From the NCBI GenBank assembly GCA_017470945.1, contig JAFUXH010000005.1, positions 1-43,629 on the forward strand: 43,629 bases of DNA, in the 5' to 3' direction. Made by a program: the position numbers and the translations under genes. The notes beneath the pieces are model-generated. The model had not been told where the DNA came from and did no database searches. It saw only the letters and a program-made list of their open reading frames with translations. Below are positions 31,730 through 39,622 of this stretch, piece after piece; the stretch's first letter is position 1; each line of letters starts with the position of its first letter. The stretch is from Clostridia bacterium. GTDB taxonomy: Bacteria > Bacillota > Clostridia > Christensenellales > Aristaeellaceae.

Positions 31730-31847
31730 CCGCGGCCTCCTTTCCCCTTGCGAAAAGCAGAATATCATTTCTTCCGCTTCATCATACCAAATCAGGAATC
31801 CGTTGTAAAGGCTGAATTCTTTTCATGCCGCTCCACGCGCATGAAAA

Positions 31848-31879
31848 AAGCCCTTTTCCGATTCATCCCAAAAGGACTT
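31848..31879 (-). terminator. Terminator after the exonuclease gene
   Basis: Minus strand: AAGTCCTTTT pairs with AAAAGGGCTT (one U-G pair), followed directly by a T6 run. It lies about 175 bases after the exonuclease stop; the 31880-32054 stretch between them holds no convincing gene. Confidence 0.75.
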
Positions 31880-32054
31880 CGCGTTGGCTGCGATAGTCTG
31901 AATATTTTAAAACGCCCGGCATATCTGCCGCGCCGCCGCCCGCAGCCTTTCCGCGTTTCCGGCAAAGCCGCTAAAAATGCCGCGGCGGACAGCGAAGCGG
32001 CAAGCAAACGCCTCATGATCCCGCCCCCCACGGCGTTGCGCGTTCCATATCTGC

Positions 32055-32588
32055 TTAAATCAGCCGATACGTGCGGATAAAATCCCGCTCCTGCGCGCCG
32101 GCTGCGAAATACCTGAGCAGGATCTCGGCGCAGGCGCGGCTGTCGCTGTCGGCCTGGTGGTGGTTCAAATGGATGCCATAGTGATCGCACATCACGTTCA
32201 GGCTGTGGGACATGCCGGGCACCAGACGCCGGCCCATCTGCACGGTGCAGCAATATTTCGCCGTGGCTTTCCAGGGGATGCCGTAATCCCGCAGGCAATG
32301 CTTCAGCACGCCCATATCAAACACGGCATTGTGGGCCGCCAGGATGCCGGAGGACATCAGCGGCTCGATCCTTCTCCACAATTGCGGAAACGTCGGGGCA
32401 TCCTTCACGGTGTTTTCATCGATGCCGGTCAATTGCGTGTTGAACGTATCAAAGCGCGTTTCCGGGTTCACGTAGGAGAAAAATTCCTCCGTGATTTCTC
32501 CCTGCTCGATCACGGCGATCCCAATGGCGCTCATGCGGTTGTTATACCGGTTGGGCGTTTCCACGTCAAAGGCGATGTAACGGTACAA
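32055..32588 (-). CDS. DEDDh-type 3'-5' exonuclease (DnaQ family)
   Basis: 177 residues starting from TTG at 32586-32588, which has GGAGG 7 bases upstream and begins the motif YIAFDVETPNR directly; no ATG fits. Metal-binding residues: Asp and Glu in FDVET, Asp in AAHNAVFDMGVL, and His/Asp in HHQADSDSRACAE, the DEDDh pattern of the proofreading epsilon subunit. The protein is a single domain and lacks a polymerase-binding tail. Likely roles are proofreading, repair or RNA/DNA trimming; the polymerase PolC here already has its own exonuclease. It starts 22 bases after the unknown gene upstream. Confidence 0.9.
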   Translation of the reverse strand: MYRYIAFDVETPNRYNNRMSAIGIAVIEQGEITEEFFSYVNPETRFDTFNTQLTGIDENTVKDAPTFPQLWRRIEPLMSSGILAAHNAVFDMGVLKHCLRDYGIPWKATAKYCCTVQMGRRLVPGMSHSLNVMCDHYGIHLNHHQADSDSRACAEILLRYFAAGAQERDFIRTYRLI

Positions 32589-32610
32589 ACGCGCCCCTCC
32601 TTCCTGCTAT

Positions 32611-33126
32611 TTATGAAAACAATATCGAATCATCCTCCGCAATCGCGCGTCCCGCTTCGTCATCAAACAAATGCGGCGCCAATTCATTCACGCTCTTTGT
32701 GACAACGAGATTTTCAGCAAATGAAAACAAATACAGCATCCGCGATCCATAAAGGAACTTGACCGCTTCCACCCAGCCGGTATCATCACAGCGCATTTGC
32801 CCGAATCGGATCGCGCCACCCCGGGGCGGGCGAATAACCCGATCAAAGAAATCTGATGAAACGCTGTCCAAGGTGAAAAACAAAATCCTGCCTTCGTTTT
32901 CGCGCTCATCCGCGCCTTCCGCTTTCTCATGCGCGGCCAGCAGGAGGCCCCGATCCGTGCTGATCAGCACTTCCCGGCAATCGCAGCTTTGCGGGGTGAT
33001 CCAATCCGAACGGCAGCTGGGCACGGATAAAGAATCGATGTTGCCTCGCAGATACCGCTCCGCTTCCGCGGAGGAAATAGGATGAGCATGACCGCCGCAG
33101 TGGAATCCTTCTGATTCATCGTTCAT
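32611..33126 (-). CDS. Hypothetical protein, 171 residues
   Basis: The ATG at 33124-33126 has only AAAGG about 12 bases upstream. The protein is soluble and acidic with a Cys/His-rich N-terminus (FHCGGHAHPISSAEAERYL), two further Cys (SCRSDW, SCDCREV), and alternating hydrophobic strands such as GRILFFTLDS and GSRMLYLFSF. I recognise no family. It could be co-transcribed with the exonuclease, 22 bases downstream. Base composition is somewhat lower in GC than its neighbours, which hints at acquisition, but the evidence is slight. Confidence 0.6.
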   Translation of the reverse strand: MNDESEGFHCGGHAHPISSAEAERYLRGNIDSLSVPSCRSDWITPQSCDCREVLISTDRGLLLAAHEKAEGADERENEGRILFFTLDSVSSDFFDRVIRPPRGGAIRFGQMRCDDTGWVEAVKFLYGSRMLYLFSFAENLVVTKSVNELAPHLFDDEAGRAIAEDDSILFS

Positions 33127-33479
33127 ATCAATACGGCCTTTCTGAATCCTGCGTTTTCATCAGCCCCGATCACCTCGGGGCAGCCGGGCCATCCGGCTTA
33201 GCAGTTGCATTGTCCGCAGTCAAGGGGCAGATGCCTTCCGGCCCGCTTACGCGTTTCGTTTCAAATCATATCCAATTCGCGCCGGCTTGTCAATGCACGC
33301 CATTTCTCGCTCGGTCATGGCGGGCAAGCAAGATTTGCTGGTGTACATTTGCGGCCCGATCATGTATAATATTTTTGTGAAAAGCAAAAAGGGCGCGCGT
33401 CAACGCAGGCTCTCTTGAAGAAGCTTTCTCAAAACGATTTTCCATATCATACAGAACAGGATGCGTGAAGGATATGCAT
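33127..33479 (+). promoter_or_regulatory. Intergenic gap with hairpins and a promoter for the HAD gene
   Basis: Two adjacent hairpins, GCCCCGA/TCGGGGC (33163-33181) and GCCGG/CCGGC (33183-33197), have no T run. A promoter candidate reads right: TGTACA (33342-33347), 17-base spacer, TATAAT (33365-33370). The leader to 33480 would be about 100 bases. No gene is seen in the gap. Confidence 0.5.
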
Positions 33480-34100
33480 ATGTACGTGGATTTTGACGAT
33501 TGCCTGTGCGAAACCGGGCGGTTTTTCCCCGGCCTCGTTCAGGAGATGTTCGGAAAGAGCGTTCCCTACGAGGACATCCGGTATTTCAATTTGCAGCAAT
33601 CCTTTTCCCTGACGGATGAACAGTACAAGCAAATGATGCTCCGGGCCCACCAGCCCGAGGCGCTTTTATCCTTCGCGGAAACGGCAGGCGCATCCCAGAC
33701 CATCAATCATTGGCTGGATAGCGGGCACGATGTATCCATCATCACCGGGCGGCCGTACAGCGCGTATGAAGCGTCCCGGACGTGGCTGGACCGGCACGAT
33801 CTGAACCGCGTGCCGCTGTACTGCCTGAACAAATACGGACGGGACAGCTTTATCAAGCACAGCGATTTCAGCCTGGAATTGGAGGATTATTACCGGATGC
33901 CCTTTGACTGTGCCGTGGAGGATTCGCCGGCGGCGTTTCGCTTCTTCGAGCATCTGCCGGCGCTGAAAGTGATGGTTTTCGATCGCCCGTGGAACCGGCA
34001 GTGCGCTTTCCCCCATCCGGGATACACCCGCTGCCATGACTGGGAAACGATCCGGCGCTTGGTGGACGCGGAAAACGAGAAAACGCGTACCGATCGATAA
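33480..34100 (+). CDS. HAD-superfamily hydrolase, 5'-nucleotidase-like
   Basis: 206 residues from the ATG at 33480, with AAGGA 7 bases upstream; GTG 33465 and ATG 33474 are alternatives with poor spacing. It begins MYVDFDDCLCETGR, the HAD catalytic DxD (Asp4, Asp6) with a DDCL pattern usual for 5'-deoxyribonucleotidase-like proteins. SIITGRPYSA is motif II, and CAVEDSPAAFRF motif IV. FDRPWNRQ near the end is also typical of this subgroup. It would dephosphorylate a small phosphate ester, probably a nucleotide. It is convergent with the serine hydrolase gene, 20 bases away, and no clear terminator lies between them. Confidence 0.8.
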   Translation: MYVDFDDCLCETGRFFPGLVQEMFGKSVPYEDIRYFNLQQSFSLTDEQYKQMMLRAHQPEALLSFAETAGASQTINHWLDSGHDVSIITGRPYSAYEASRTWLDRHDLNRVPLYCLNKYGRDSFIKHSDFSLELEDYYRMPFDCAVEDSPAAFRFFEHLPALKVMVFDRPWNRQCAFPHPGYTRCHDWETIRRLVDAENEKTRTDR

Positions 34101-34120
34101 AGCGGTCGCCCATCCTTCGT

Positions 34121-35215
34121 TTATTCCCCGCCGCTGATTTCCAGGAGCAATTTTGCGCCCATCACGGTGGCGGGGATCTTTTTGCTTGGTGATAAATTGG
34201 ACAGAATAACCACCGCCGTCCCTGCGTCTCTTTTGACGCCCAGATAAGCGTTGTAATGCCCGGTGCCGCCGTTGTGCCAAATGATGCCGTTTTCTTCGTC
34301 GATCATCCAGCCGTAGCCCACGGCGTCCATGCGGATGTTCATTTGCTCGTAGCTTTCCGAAGCCACGCGGATTTCCTTGATCGACGCGGTGTAGGTATCA
34401 AAGCCGTCCGTTCCGTTCAATACCAGGGCGGCATACGTCAGCATGTCCTCGATGTTGGACAGCACGCCGCCCGCGGGCAAATAGGCGTCGTCCCTCCGCC
34501 AATCCCAGTAGTTTCCCAGGTCGCCCGCGCCGTCGGTCATATGGCTGGACGGCATGCCCCAGGCCCGCAGGGAATCGTTCATCATCCGGGTAAAATTTGT
34601 ACCGTATACTTGTTCCAGGATCAGCCCCAGCGTGGCATAGCCGAAATTTGAGTATCGAAAGCCATGGGGCTCTTCCTTCACATCCGCGCTGCCCAGCCGA
34701 CGCAGCAGCTTGTCCTTGCCGATGCCGCAGAAGGAATTGCGCCCGGCCAAGAAATTACCGATCATTTCGGATTCAAAATAATACTCGGGATAGCCTGAGG
34801 TGTGGGTCAATAGCTCCCGGATCGTAGGCGCGTGCCCCTCTTTCGGCAGCGTTACATACCGATCGATAGGCGCGTCCAGCTGCAATTTGCCCTCCGCCAC
34901 CGCCTTACCCACCAGGGCGGCCGTCAGCGTTTTGGTCAGCGATCCGATCTCATAGATATGCAGGGCATGGTCGATTTCCTGCCCATCCGCGCCGTAGACG
35001 GTGTAACGCATTTCGCCGTTTTGAAGAACGCCTACGGTGATAACGCCGTCCTTTTCGCCGCCGAGGGTATACGCCAGGCAGTCCCGGAAGGACAGGGCGG
35101 GAATCTTCTCCATCTGCTTTTTCCCGTAATATTTCAGCCCGCCCAGCACTGCCGCGGCAACCAGGGCCAGGCAGAGCAAAATCAACGGCAGCTTTTTTCT
35201 CTTTTTCGTTTTCAT
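34121..35215 (-). CDS. Serine hydrolase of the beta-lactamase/penicillin-binding family (class C-like)
   Basis: 364 residues. A short basic tail and one N-terminal hydrophobic segment (9-26) suggest an anchored or secreted protein facing outward. Catalytic motifs: SLTK (Ser92, Lys95), YSN (Tyr188-Asn190) and HNGGTGH (His314 on) in place of KTG, as in esterase or D-aminopeptidase-like members such as PbpX/EstB types. It probably acts on peptidoglycan peptides, esters or similar; real beta-lactamase activity is unlikely to be its main job. It is last in the leftward run, 33 bases after the DUF1294 gene. The ribosome site is weak (GGGGGA). Confidence 0.88.
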   Translation of the reverse strand: MKTKKRKKLPLILLCLALVAAAVLGGLKYYGKKQMEKIPALSFRDCLAYTLGGEKDGVITVGVLQNGEMRYTVYGADGQEIDHALHIYEIGSLTKTLTAALVGKAVAEGKLQLDAPIDRYVTLPKEGHAPTIRELLTHTSGYPEYYFESEMIGNFLAGRNSFCGIGKDKLLRRLGSADVKEEPHGFRYSNFGYATLGLILEQVYGTNFTRMMNDSLRAWGMPSSHMTDGAGDLGNYWDWRRDDAYLPAGGVLSNIEDMLTYAALVLNGTDGFDTYTASIKEIRVASESYEQMNIRMDAVGYGWMIDEENGIIWHNGGTGHYNAYLGVKRDAGTAVVILSNLSPSKKIPATVMGAKLLLEISGGE

Positions 35216-35248
35216 ATCAAAATTCCCCCGGCGCTGGCAGAAAGCTGC

Positions 35249-35530
35249 TCACGGCTTGAGCCAGGTCATATACCCCCAGATCAGCAGCGCAATCTGCACC
35301 GCCAGCATCAGGGGAAAGAACACCTGAAAATACCAATGCTTGGTTTTGTGGCGGCACAGCTGCATGCCCAGCACGCCGCCAAGCGCCCCGAAGCAGGCCG
35401 CCGCCAGGAACAGCGTTTTTTCCGGCACCCGCCGCTTGCCCGTTTTGGCGCAGCGCTTGTCGTAGGCCATCAGGCCGAAGGAAGCCAGGTTCAGCGCGGC
35501 CAGCGCCGCAGCGATCACGCCCGCGCTCAT
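35249..35530 (-). CDS. DUF1294 family membrane protein
   Basis: 93 residues from the ATG at 35528-35530, overlapping the stop of the VOC gene as ATGA. It has the DUF1294 pattern: first helix, then FGLMAYDKRCAKTGKRRVPE, LAACFGALGGVLGMQLCRHK and TKHWYFQVFFPLMLAVQ, with three hydrophobic segments. The function of this family is unknown; members are found in the cytoplasmic membrane. The longer frame upstream is the out-of-phase shadow of the VOC gene and is not used. Confidence 0.88.
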   Translation of the reverse strand: MSAGVIAAALAALNLASFGLMAYDKRCAKTGKRRVPEKTLFLAAACFGALGGVLGMQLCRHKTKHWYFQVFFPLMLAVQIALLIWGYMTWLKP

Positions 35531-35988
35531 TTTGCGTTCCCCTCTTCCATCGCCAGCCGCCGATCCGCCTGCGCCTGCAGGGATTCCGGCGGCATCTCCA
35601 TGATTTCGATGGCCGTGCCGTCCGGGTCGTGGGTCCAGAACATCCAGCATTGGGATCGGCCCCGCTGGATTTCCCGGTCGATGGGCCCACCCGCCTGCTT
35701 CACCGCCGCATAGGACGCCTGTATGTCCTTCGTCATCAGGCACAGATGGCATACGCCGATCTCCTCCGGCCCCAGGCTGTGTTCGCGCTCCCCGCCCGAA
35801 AACAATTCCAGGTATTGGCCGGGCGCGATGAACAGGTACACCGTGGCCAGCGATCCATCCTCCCGGTGCATGCGAAAGGCCTCCCGCAGGCCCAGCACCT
35901 CCGTGTAAAACCGCACGCTGTCCAGGATGCTGCGCGTGCGAATGGCCGCATGGCTCAGGCCCGCGACGATTGGAAAGGTGTGCTCCAT
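35527..35988 (-). CDS. VOC (glyoxalase/dioxygenase) superfamily protein
   Basis: 153 residues forming one two-module VOC fold. Candidate metal ligands are spaced as in glyoxalase I: His in GLSHAAIRT, Glu in YLELFSG, His in GVCHLCLM and Glu in AIEIMEMPPE. Known members isomerise, cleave or bind small molecules (methylglyoxal, catechols, antibiotics); the substrate here cannot be told. It follows the methyltransferase gene by 15 bases and is coupled to DUF1294. The ribosome site is poor (GTGAAAAAG), so translation may depend on the gene before it. Confidence 0.87.
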   Translation of the reverse strand: MEHTFPIVAGLSHAAIRTRSILDSVRFYTEVLGLREAFRMHREDGSLATVYLFIAPGQYLELFSGGEREHSLGPEEIGVCHLCLMTKDIQASYAAVKQAGGPIDREIQRGRSQCWMFWTHDPDGTAIEIMEMPPESLQAQADRRLAMEEGNAK

Positions 35989-36003
35989 GGCTTTTTCACG
36001 CCC

Positions 36004-36855
36004 CTATACGCATTGGCCGTCCGTTTGAAATGCGATCCGCACGATGACCATGTTCACCAGGCTGTCGCAGAAGCGGATCATCAGCTTATAGAAAGCGCCC
36101 ACGTCCCGATAGATATCCCGATAGCCCCGCATATAGCTTTTGGCTGTGACCGAGGCGAAATCATTGCTCCACGCCTTCAGCTCCGCGGCGTTTTCCAGCG
36201 AAAAATAGGCGTCCACATTTTTGATGCCCGCTTCCTTCAGCCAGGTCTTGTTCATCAGCTTGGCCCCGCGCTGATTGCAGGCATCGAACGCCAGCACGGC
36301 CCCGGGGAAGCGCCGGGCCATCTTCTGGAACAGCGCCTTAACGTCCGCCATTTTGAAGTAATAGAACACGCCGGTGGCGTAGAATACCGCGCCATCCGAC
36401 GCGTCGATCTGCGCCATCCAGGCGTCGTCATTCAAATCAAAGCCCAGGTTCTTTTCCCTTTCTCCGGCGGGGATCAATTCATTCCGAACGGCGATCACGT
36501 CGGGCATATCGATGTTGTAGCCCTTGCAGATACCATTGTCGCATTTGTGAAAGGTATCATCCAGGCCGCAGCCCAGGTTGACCACAGCGGCCTTGGGATG
36601 GGCCGTCAAATACGCCTTCACCTCGCAGCCGATATCGTATTGCCGCTGGGCCACCTCCAGCGCGCCGAACAGGCCGGCCATGCTTTCCATTTTCTTGCCC
36701 TTTTCGGCAAAGTCATAATCCAGCATGGCGCAAATCCGCTCTGCCTCCGGATCATTGAACAGATGCGGGAAGCGCTCGGAGCAGATTTTCCGTCCATACA
36801 GGGGAATGACCAGCGTTTCCTGGACGGTATTTTTTTCGATGTGATATTTTTTCAT
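36004..36855 (-). CDS. LCM-type class I SAM-dependent methyltransferase
   Basis: 283 residues, GGAGG 7 bases before the ATG at 36853-36855. The SAM motif AVVNLGCGLDDTFHK with the following GYNIDMPDVIAVRNELI is typical of the leucine carboxyl methyltransferase (PPM1/TcmP-like) family. DGAVFYATGVFYYFKMADVK and FPGAVLAFDACNQRG are the later blocks. In bacteria this family methylates carboxyl or hydroxyl groups of small molecules, including polyketides; no biosynthetic genes are seen here. It is followed closely by the VOC gene, which suggests a joint small-molecule role by inference. Confidence 0.88.
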   Translation of the reverse strand: MKKYHIEKNTVQETLVIPLYGRKICSERFPHLFNDPEAERICAMLDYDFAEKGKKMESMAGLFGALEVAQRQYDIGCEVKAYLTAHPKAAVVNLGCGLDDTFHKCDNGICKGYNIDMPDVIAVRNELIPAGEREKNLGFDLNDDAWMAQIDASDGAVFYATGVFYYFKMADVKALFQKMARRFPGAVLAFDACNQRGAKLMNKTWLKEAGIKNVDAYFSLENAAELKAWSNDFASVTAKSYMRGYRDIYRDVGAFYKLMIRFCDSLVNMVIVRIAFQTDGQCV

Positions 36856-36969
36856 GGAGGCGCCTCCGTTCTGTTCATAGGAATTGTCCCGCGTAAATAC
36901 CCCGGTTCTTCGTTCCGCTCACCTTGTTCAAATCGGTGCCCATACCATTCTTCATTCGTCATCCCTTCA

Positions 36970-37590
36970 TCAAATCAAAAACATAAGGCCCAGGAACATG
37001 AAGGCCCCGGCCCAGTTGCCCGCGCCGCCGACCCTGAGCGGGAACAGCACTGCCGACAGGAGCAGGATATTGAAAATGCAGGCCCAGGCGGGAAGGGCGG
37101 TCGCGCCGGAAACCACCATCACAAACAGCGTCACGCTGAAGGCGAGCATGCCCAGATAGCAAACGATCATGGTGGCGGAGGTCTGTTGGAAAAAATCCGT
37201 GATCGCCGCCCGGGCCTCCTCCGTCCGCCCCAGCCGGATGTAGAACCACTCCGCCACGCCGCAGAAAACGTGATGCGCCGTGCCCGGAATGAAGAAGATG
37301 GCGGCGGAAATCAGCAGGATCACGGCGGCAGGCGGGGAAAACTGCTTCATCCACAGGTGCAGGGCGTAATAGCCGCCGCTGCTCATGCACAGGGCCAGGC
37401 ACCCCAGCAGCATGGACAGCAGGGGGTTTTTCAGCGGCATTTTCGCAAAGACCCGCCGCATTTTTTCATTGTCCCCCATCAGGCGGAAATTGAATTTCTC
37501 CCCGCCCGCGTAGATCAGCAGGCAATCGCAGTATCCGCAAAGAAGATGCCCGAAAACGGCGATCAGCATCAGGATTTTGATATCGGTCAT
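36970..37590 (-). CDS. Unknown polytopic membrane protein
   Basis: 206 residues from the ATG at 37588-37590, with GGAGG 8 bases upstream. About six to seven hydrophobic segments: about 6-27, 57-80, 88-106, 138-160, 167-185 and 190-206. A Cys-containing first helix (GHLLCGYCDCLLIYAGGE) and a central FFIPGTAHHVFCGVAEWFYI are distinctive. I do not recognise a characterised family. It is 75 bases after the other membrane gene and 114 bases before the methyltransferase, probably in one transcript. Confidence 0.8.
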   Translation of the reverse strand: MTDIKILMLIAVFGHLLCGYCDCLLIYAGGEKFNFRLMGDNEKMRRVFAKMPLKNPLLSMLLGCLALCMSSGGYYALHLWMKQFSPPAAVILLISAAIFFIPGTAHHVFCGVAEWFYIRLGRTEEARAAITDFFQQTSATMIVCYLGMLAFSVTLFVMVVSGATALPAWACIFNILLLSAVLFPLRVGGAGNWAGAFMFLGLMFLI

Positions 37591-37665
37591 TGTTCCTTCC
37601 TCCATTCTTTGCCCATTTCAAAGCCGCGCATGCCAAGGCAGCCCCGTGTTGCATCAGAAGGCTTT

Positions 37666-38148
37666 TTAAAGGATCAGCAGCATCAGCCCCGAAAGTGCCG
37701 CGGCGATGAGGGGATTTCCCACGATGACGGTCAGCCATTTCACGATCAGCGTTTTCCGGGGGATATAGGGCTTCAGGTCCTCCGTTCCCGGGATGGTCCA
37801 GGCTTTCGTGTGCCCTACCCAGTACCAGTCGATAAAGAAACGGTCAAACAGGCCCTCCGCCATGGCGAGGGCGTAGATCTGCCAGAAGGGCTGCCAGAAT
37901 CCGCGCGCGCCGTTGACGCCGTAGACCGCCCAGAGCACAAAGGCGACCATGATCGGCAAGACGGTACACTTGAACGTTTTCTGGTTCCTGGCGATCCGCT
38001 CCCTGGTCGTCAGCCCCATGCTGACCACGCGGTCCTGCACGTTCTTTTCAAACAGAAACGCCGCGTGGTGGATCCCATTGGCAATCGCCACCACGCAGGG
38101 CACCAGCAGGATAAAACAAATAACGATACATTCAAGGATCAGAATCAT
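37666..38148 (-). CDS. Unknown membrane protein, 160 residues
   Basis: Starts at the ATG 38146-38148 with GGAGG 7 bases upstream; the longer frame is rejected as it begins in the leader. Hydrophobic segments are at about 2-22, 58-76, 83-98 and 135-159. A conserved-looking motif FDRFFIDWYWVGHTKAW with IPGTEDLKPYIP lies between helices 3 and 4. No characterised family is recognised. It is the first gene of the leftward run behind a strong promoter. Confidence 0.8.
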   Translation of the reverse strand: MILILECIVICFILLVPCVVAIANGIHHAAFLFEKNVQDRVVSMGLTTRERIARNQKTFKCTVLPIMVAFVLWAVYGVNGARGFWQPFWQIYALAMAEGLFDRFFIDWYWVGHTKAWTIPGTEDLKPYIPRKTLIVKWLTVIVGNPLIAAALSGLMLLIL

Positions 38149-38314
38149 ACGGCATCCTCCTTCAAGACAAGCTTTTCTTTCGCGCATGGAACGGCGTTCC
38201 CTGACGCCATCCCGTTCACCCGCGATCAACCGCGGGCGAAGCATGGCCCGCCGCACAGCCGTCCATCGGGCGATCCCAAGGCGCTGGGCGGCATACGGTT
38301 AGTCATCACTTACT

Positions 38315-38343
38315 ATTATAACGAAGAAAGCACGCTTTTTCAA
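38315..38343 (-). promoter_or_regulatory. Strong sigma-A promoter of the leftward run 38148 to 34121
   Basis: Minus strand: TTGAAA, 17-base spacer, TATAAT. The leader of about 160 bases has a CCCGCG/CGCGGG hairpin at 38219-38236. No operator is evident. Confidence 0.8.
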
Positions 38344-38417
38344 GATCATCCCGTCCATATTTCCTCTTTGCCGCCGGCAGCGGGCGTTTCTTCGCACGGC
38401 GCCGACGCCCGGCCCAT

Positions 38418-38491
38418 TCAAACTTCCCCTCCACCACATCCATGGCCGCTTCCAACGGACAATGGCAGCCTTTTCCCTTCTCCATGTTCAT
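38418..38491 (-). pseudogene. Possible N-terminal remnant of an HxlR-type regulator
   Basis: A frame from the ATG at 38489-38491 reads MNMEKGKGCHCPLEAAMDVV then EGKFEW. CPLEAAMDVVEGK resembles the CPVE...LDxIGGKW start of HxlR-family winged-helix regulators. After that the frame becomes Arg/Lys-rich and unlike the family, so only a fragment would remain. The wider 38344-38670 gap holds no complete gene. A short plus-strand frame (38442-38603) overlaps it and may be chance. Confidence 0.3.
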
Positions 38492-38570
38492 GGCGTTTCT
38501 CTATTACCATCCTTTTTTGTTCATCGGCGAGGGTAAGAAAACCTGGCTGAACGAAAAGGGCAAGATGGCC

Positions 38571-38614
38571 GCCCGAAACCCGCGCTTCCACACAGCGGTG
38601 TAGCGCGGGGCGTT
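38571..38614. repeat. Dispersed structured repeat, copy B
   Basis: Same 17-base beginning (GCCCGAAACCCGCGCTT) and the same CGGGGCGTT end as copy A at 3393-3434. The outer stem CCCGCGCT/AGCGCGGG is perfect here, with an inner ACAC/GTGT stem. It lies 62 bases past the nucleoside hydrolase stop; read on the minus strand, the hairpin is followed by TTTCGGGC. Confidence 0.5.
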
Positions 38615-38676
38615 CAAAGCAAAGCCAGGGTGGAAAAGACACCCGAATACGGAAGAATTTTGAGGTTGACTTAGCA

Positions 38677-39609
38677 TTATGCAATCGGACGGCCATAGGC
38701 CAGCTCCAATTTGGAAAACAGATCCTCCAGCGTCATCCTCACGTCGATGCTGTCGTACACCCGGATCATTTTGCCGTTCGGATGGGGCTGATAGGTCAAA
38801 TCTTCTTTGATGACAGGGGCGTGCTCCATGTGCCAGTTGCCGCGCCAGCGGTTCATCAGCAGCACGGCGACGGTGGCGTTATCCCCCAGCGTCCAGTTTT
38901 CGCCGGAACGCAGCAGGAAGCCCGGATCGTATGCCAGGTGGTTCTCTTCCTCCAACTGCGCATACAGATAACGGCCCACCTTCCCGCAGGGATAGACCCG
39001 GCGTTTCAGCTCGGCCAACGTCACCTCCAGGGTGCTGTACACGCTTTGATCGGTTTGCCACACCTCGGCTTCACCAGCCAGCACGGCCCGAACGGCGTCG
39101 GGATCCTGCATCACGTTGAATTCCGGCCGGCCCTGGGGGTAGGGACCGCCACCGTTCCACAGCACCACCACGTTATCGGCGATATCCGGCGCGGCGTTCA
39201 AAGCCGCCGCCACGTTGGTCATGGTGCCCTGCACGGCGACATACAATTTGCCGGGCCGCCGGGCCTCCCGGATGATGAAATCCACGCCTTCGCTGGCCGG
39301 CGCGTCCTTTAGGCCCCGCAGCGGCGCGGAGCAGCCCCGGAGGAAGGGAACATCCGTTATATCCGCCAGGCCCAGCAGCTTTTCGATTTCCCGATAGCTT
39401 TCCTCCATGGATTTCCCGGTATAGCCTGCCTTCTGCTCAAAATGCGCCGCCACGATGCCCCGCACGTCCAGCATGGGCGATAAAAGATGGTGCAGGATGG
39501 CGTATTGATCGTCGGCCTCGTTTTTCGCGTCCGTATCCACGATCACCCGAAGGCGGGCGGCGGCGGGGGGCGTGACGCCGATGCGGCGCAGGATATCGCT
39601 GCGTTTCAT
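38677..39609 (-). CDS. Nucleoside hydrolase-like protein
   Basis: 310 residues, AAGGAG 10 bases before the ATG at 39607-39609. The calcium-binding start IVDTDAKNEADDQYAILHHL (Asp25, Asp27, Asn30, Asp33, Asp34) replaces the usual DTDPGxDD and marks a divergent group with NEADDQ. VVLWNGGGPYPQGRPEFNV and the NVMQDPDAVRAVL segment match the NxxxDPxA part of inosine/uridine hydrolases, and GDNATVAVLL the C-terminal Asp region. It would cut N-ribosides to base and ribose; the divergent site means another glycoside is possible. It lies 13 bases after the GH2 gene and ends that operon. Confidence 0.85.
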   Translation of the reverse strand: MKRSDILRRIGVTPPAAARLRVIVDTDAKNEADDQYAILHHLLSPMLDVRGIVAAHFEQKAGYTGKSMEESYREIEKLLGLADITDVPFLRGCSAPLRGLKDAPASEGVDFIIREARRPGKLYVAVQGTMTNVAAALNAAPDIADNVVVLWNGGGPYPQGRPEFNVMQDPDAVRAVLAGEAEVWQTDQSVYSTLEVTLAELKRRVYPCGKVGRYLYAQLEEENHLAYDPGFLLRSGENWTLGDNATVAVLLMNRWRGNWHMEHAPVIKEDLTYQPHPNGKMIRVYDSIDVRMTLEDLFSKLELAYGRPIA

Positions 39610-39622
39610 GGTGCTTTTCTCC

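Noticed and set aside
31792..32016. Possible 74-residue minus-strand gene with signal-like start MRRLLAASLSAAAFLAALP
   Set aside because: A strong terminator (31848-31879) lies inside the frame, no good ribosome site is present, and the rest is Arg-rich and unlike a protein.
35629..38550. Open frame of 973 codons on the plus strand
   Set aside because: It runs opposite the methyltransferase, VOC and membrane protein genes and has no start signal.
38442..38603. Plus-strand frame of 53 codons (MAASNGQWQPFPFSMFMAFL and onward)
   Set aside because: It reads fairly protein-like but has no ribosome site, overlaps the minus-strand HxlR-like fragment, and ends inside the dispersed repeat.
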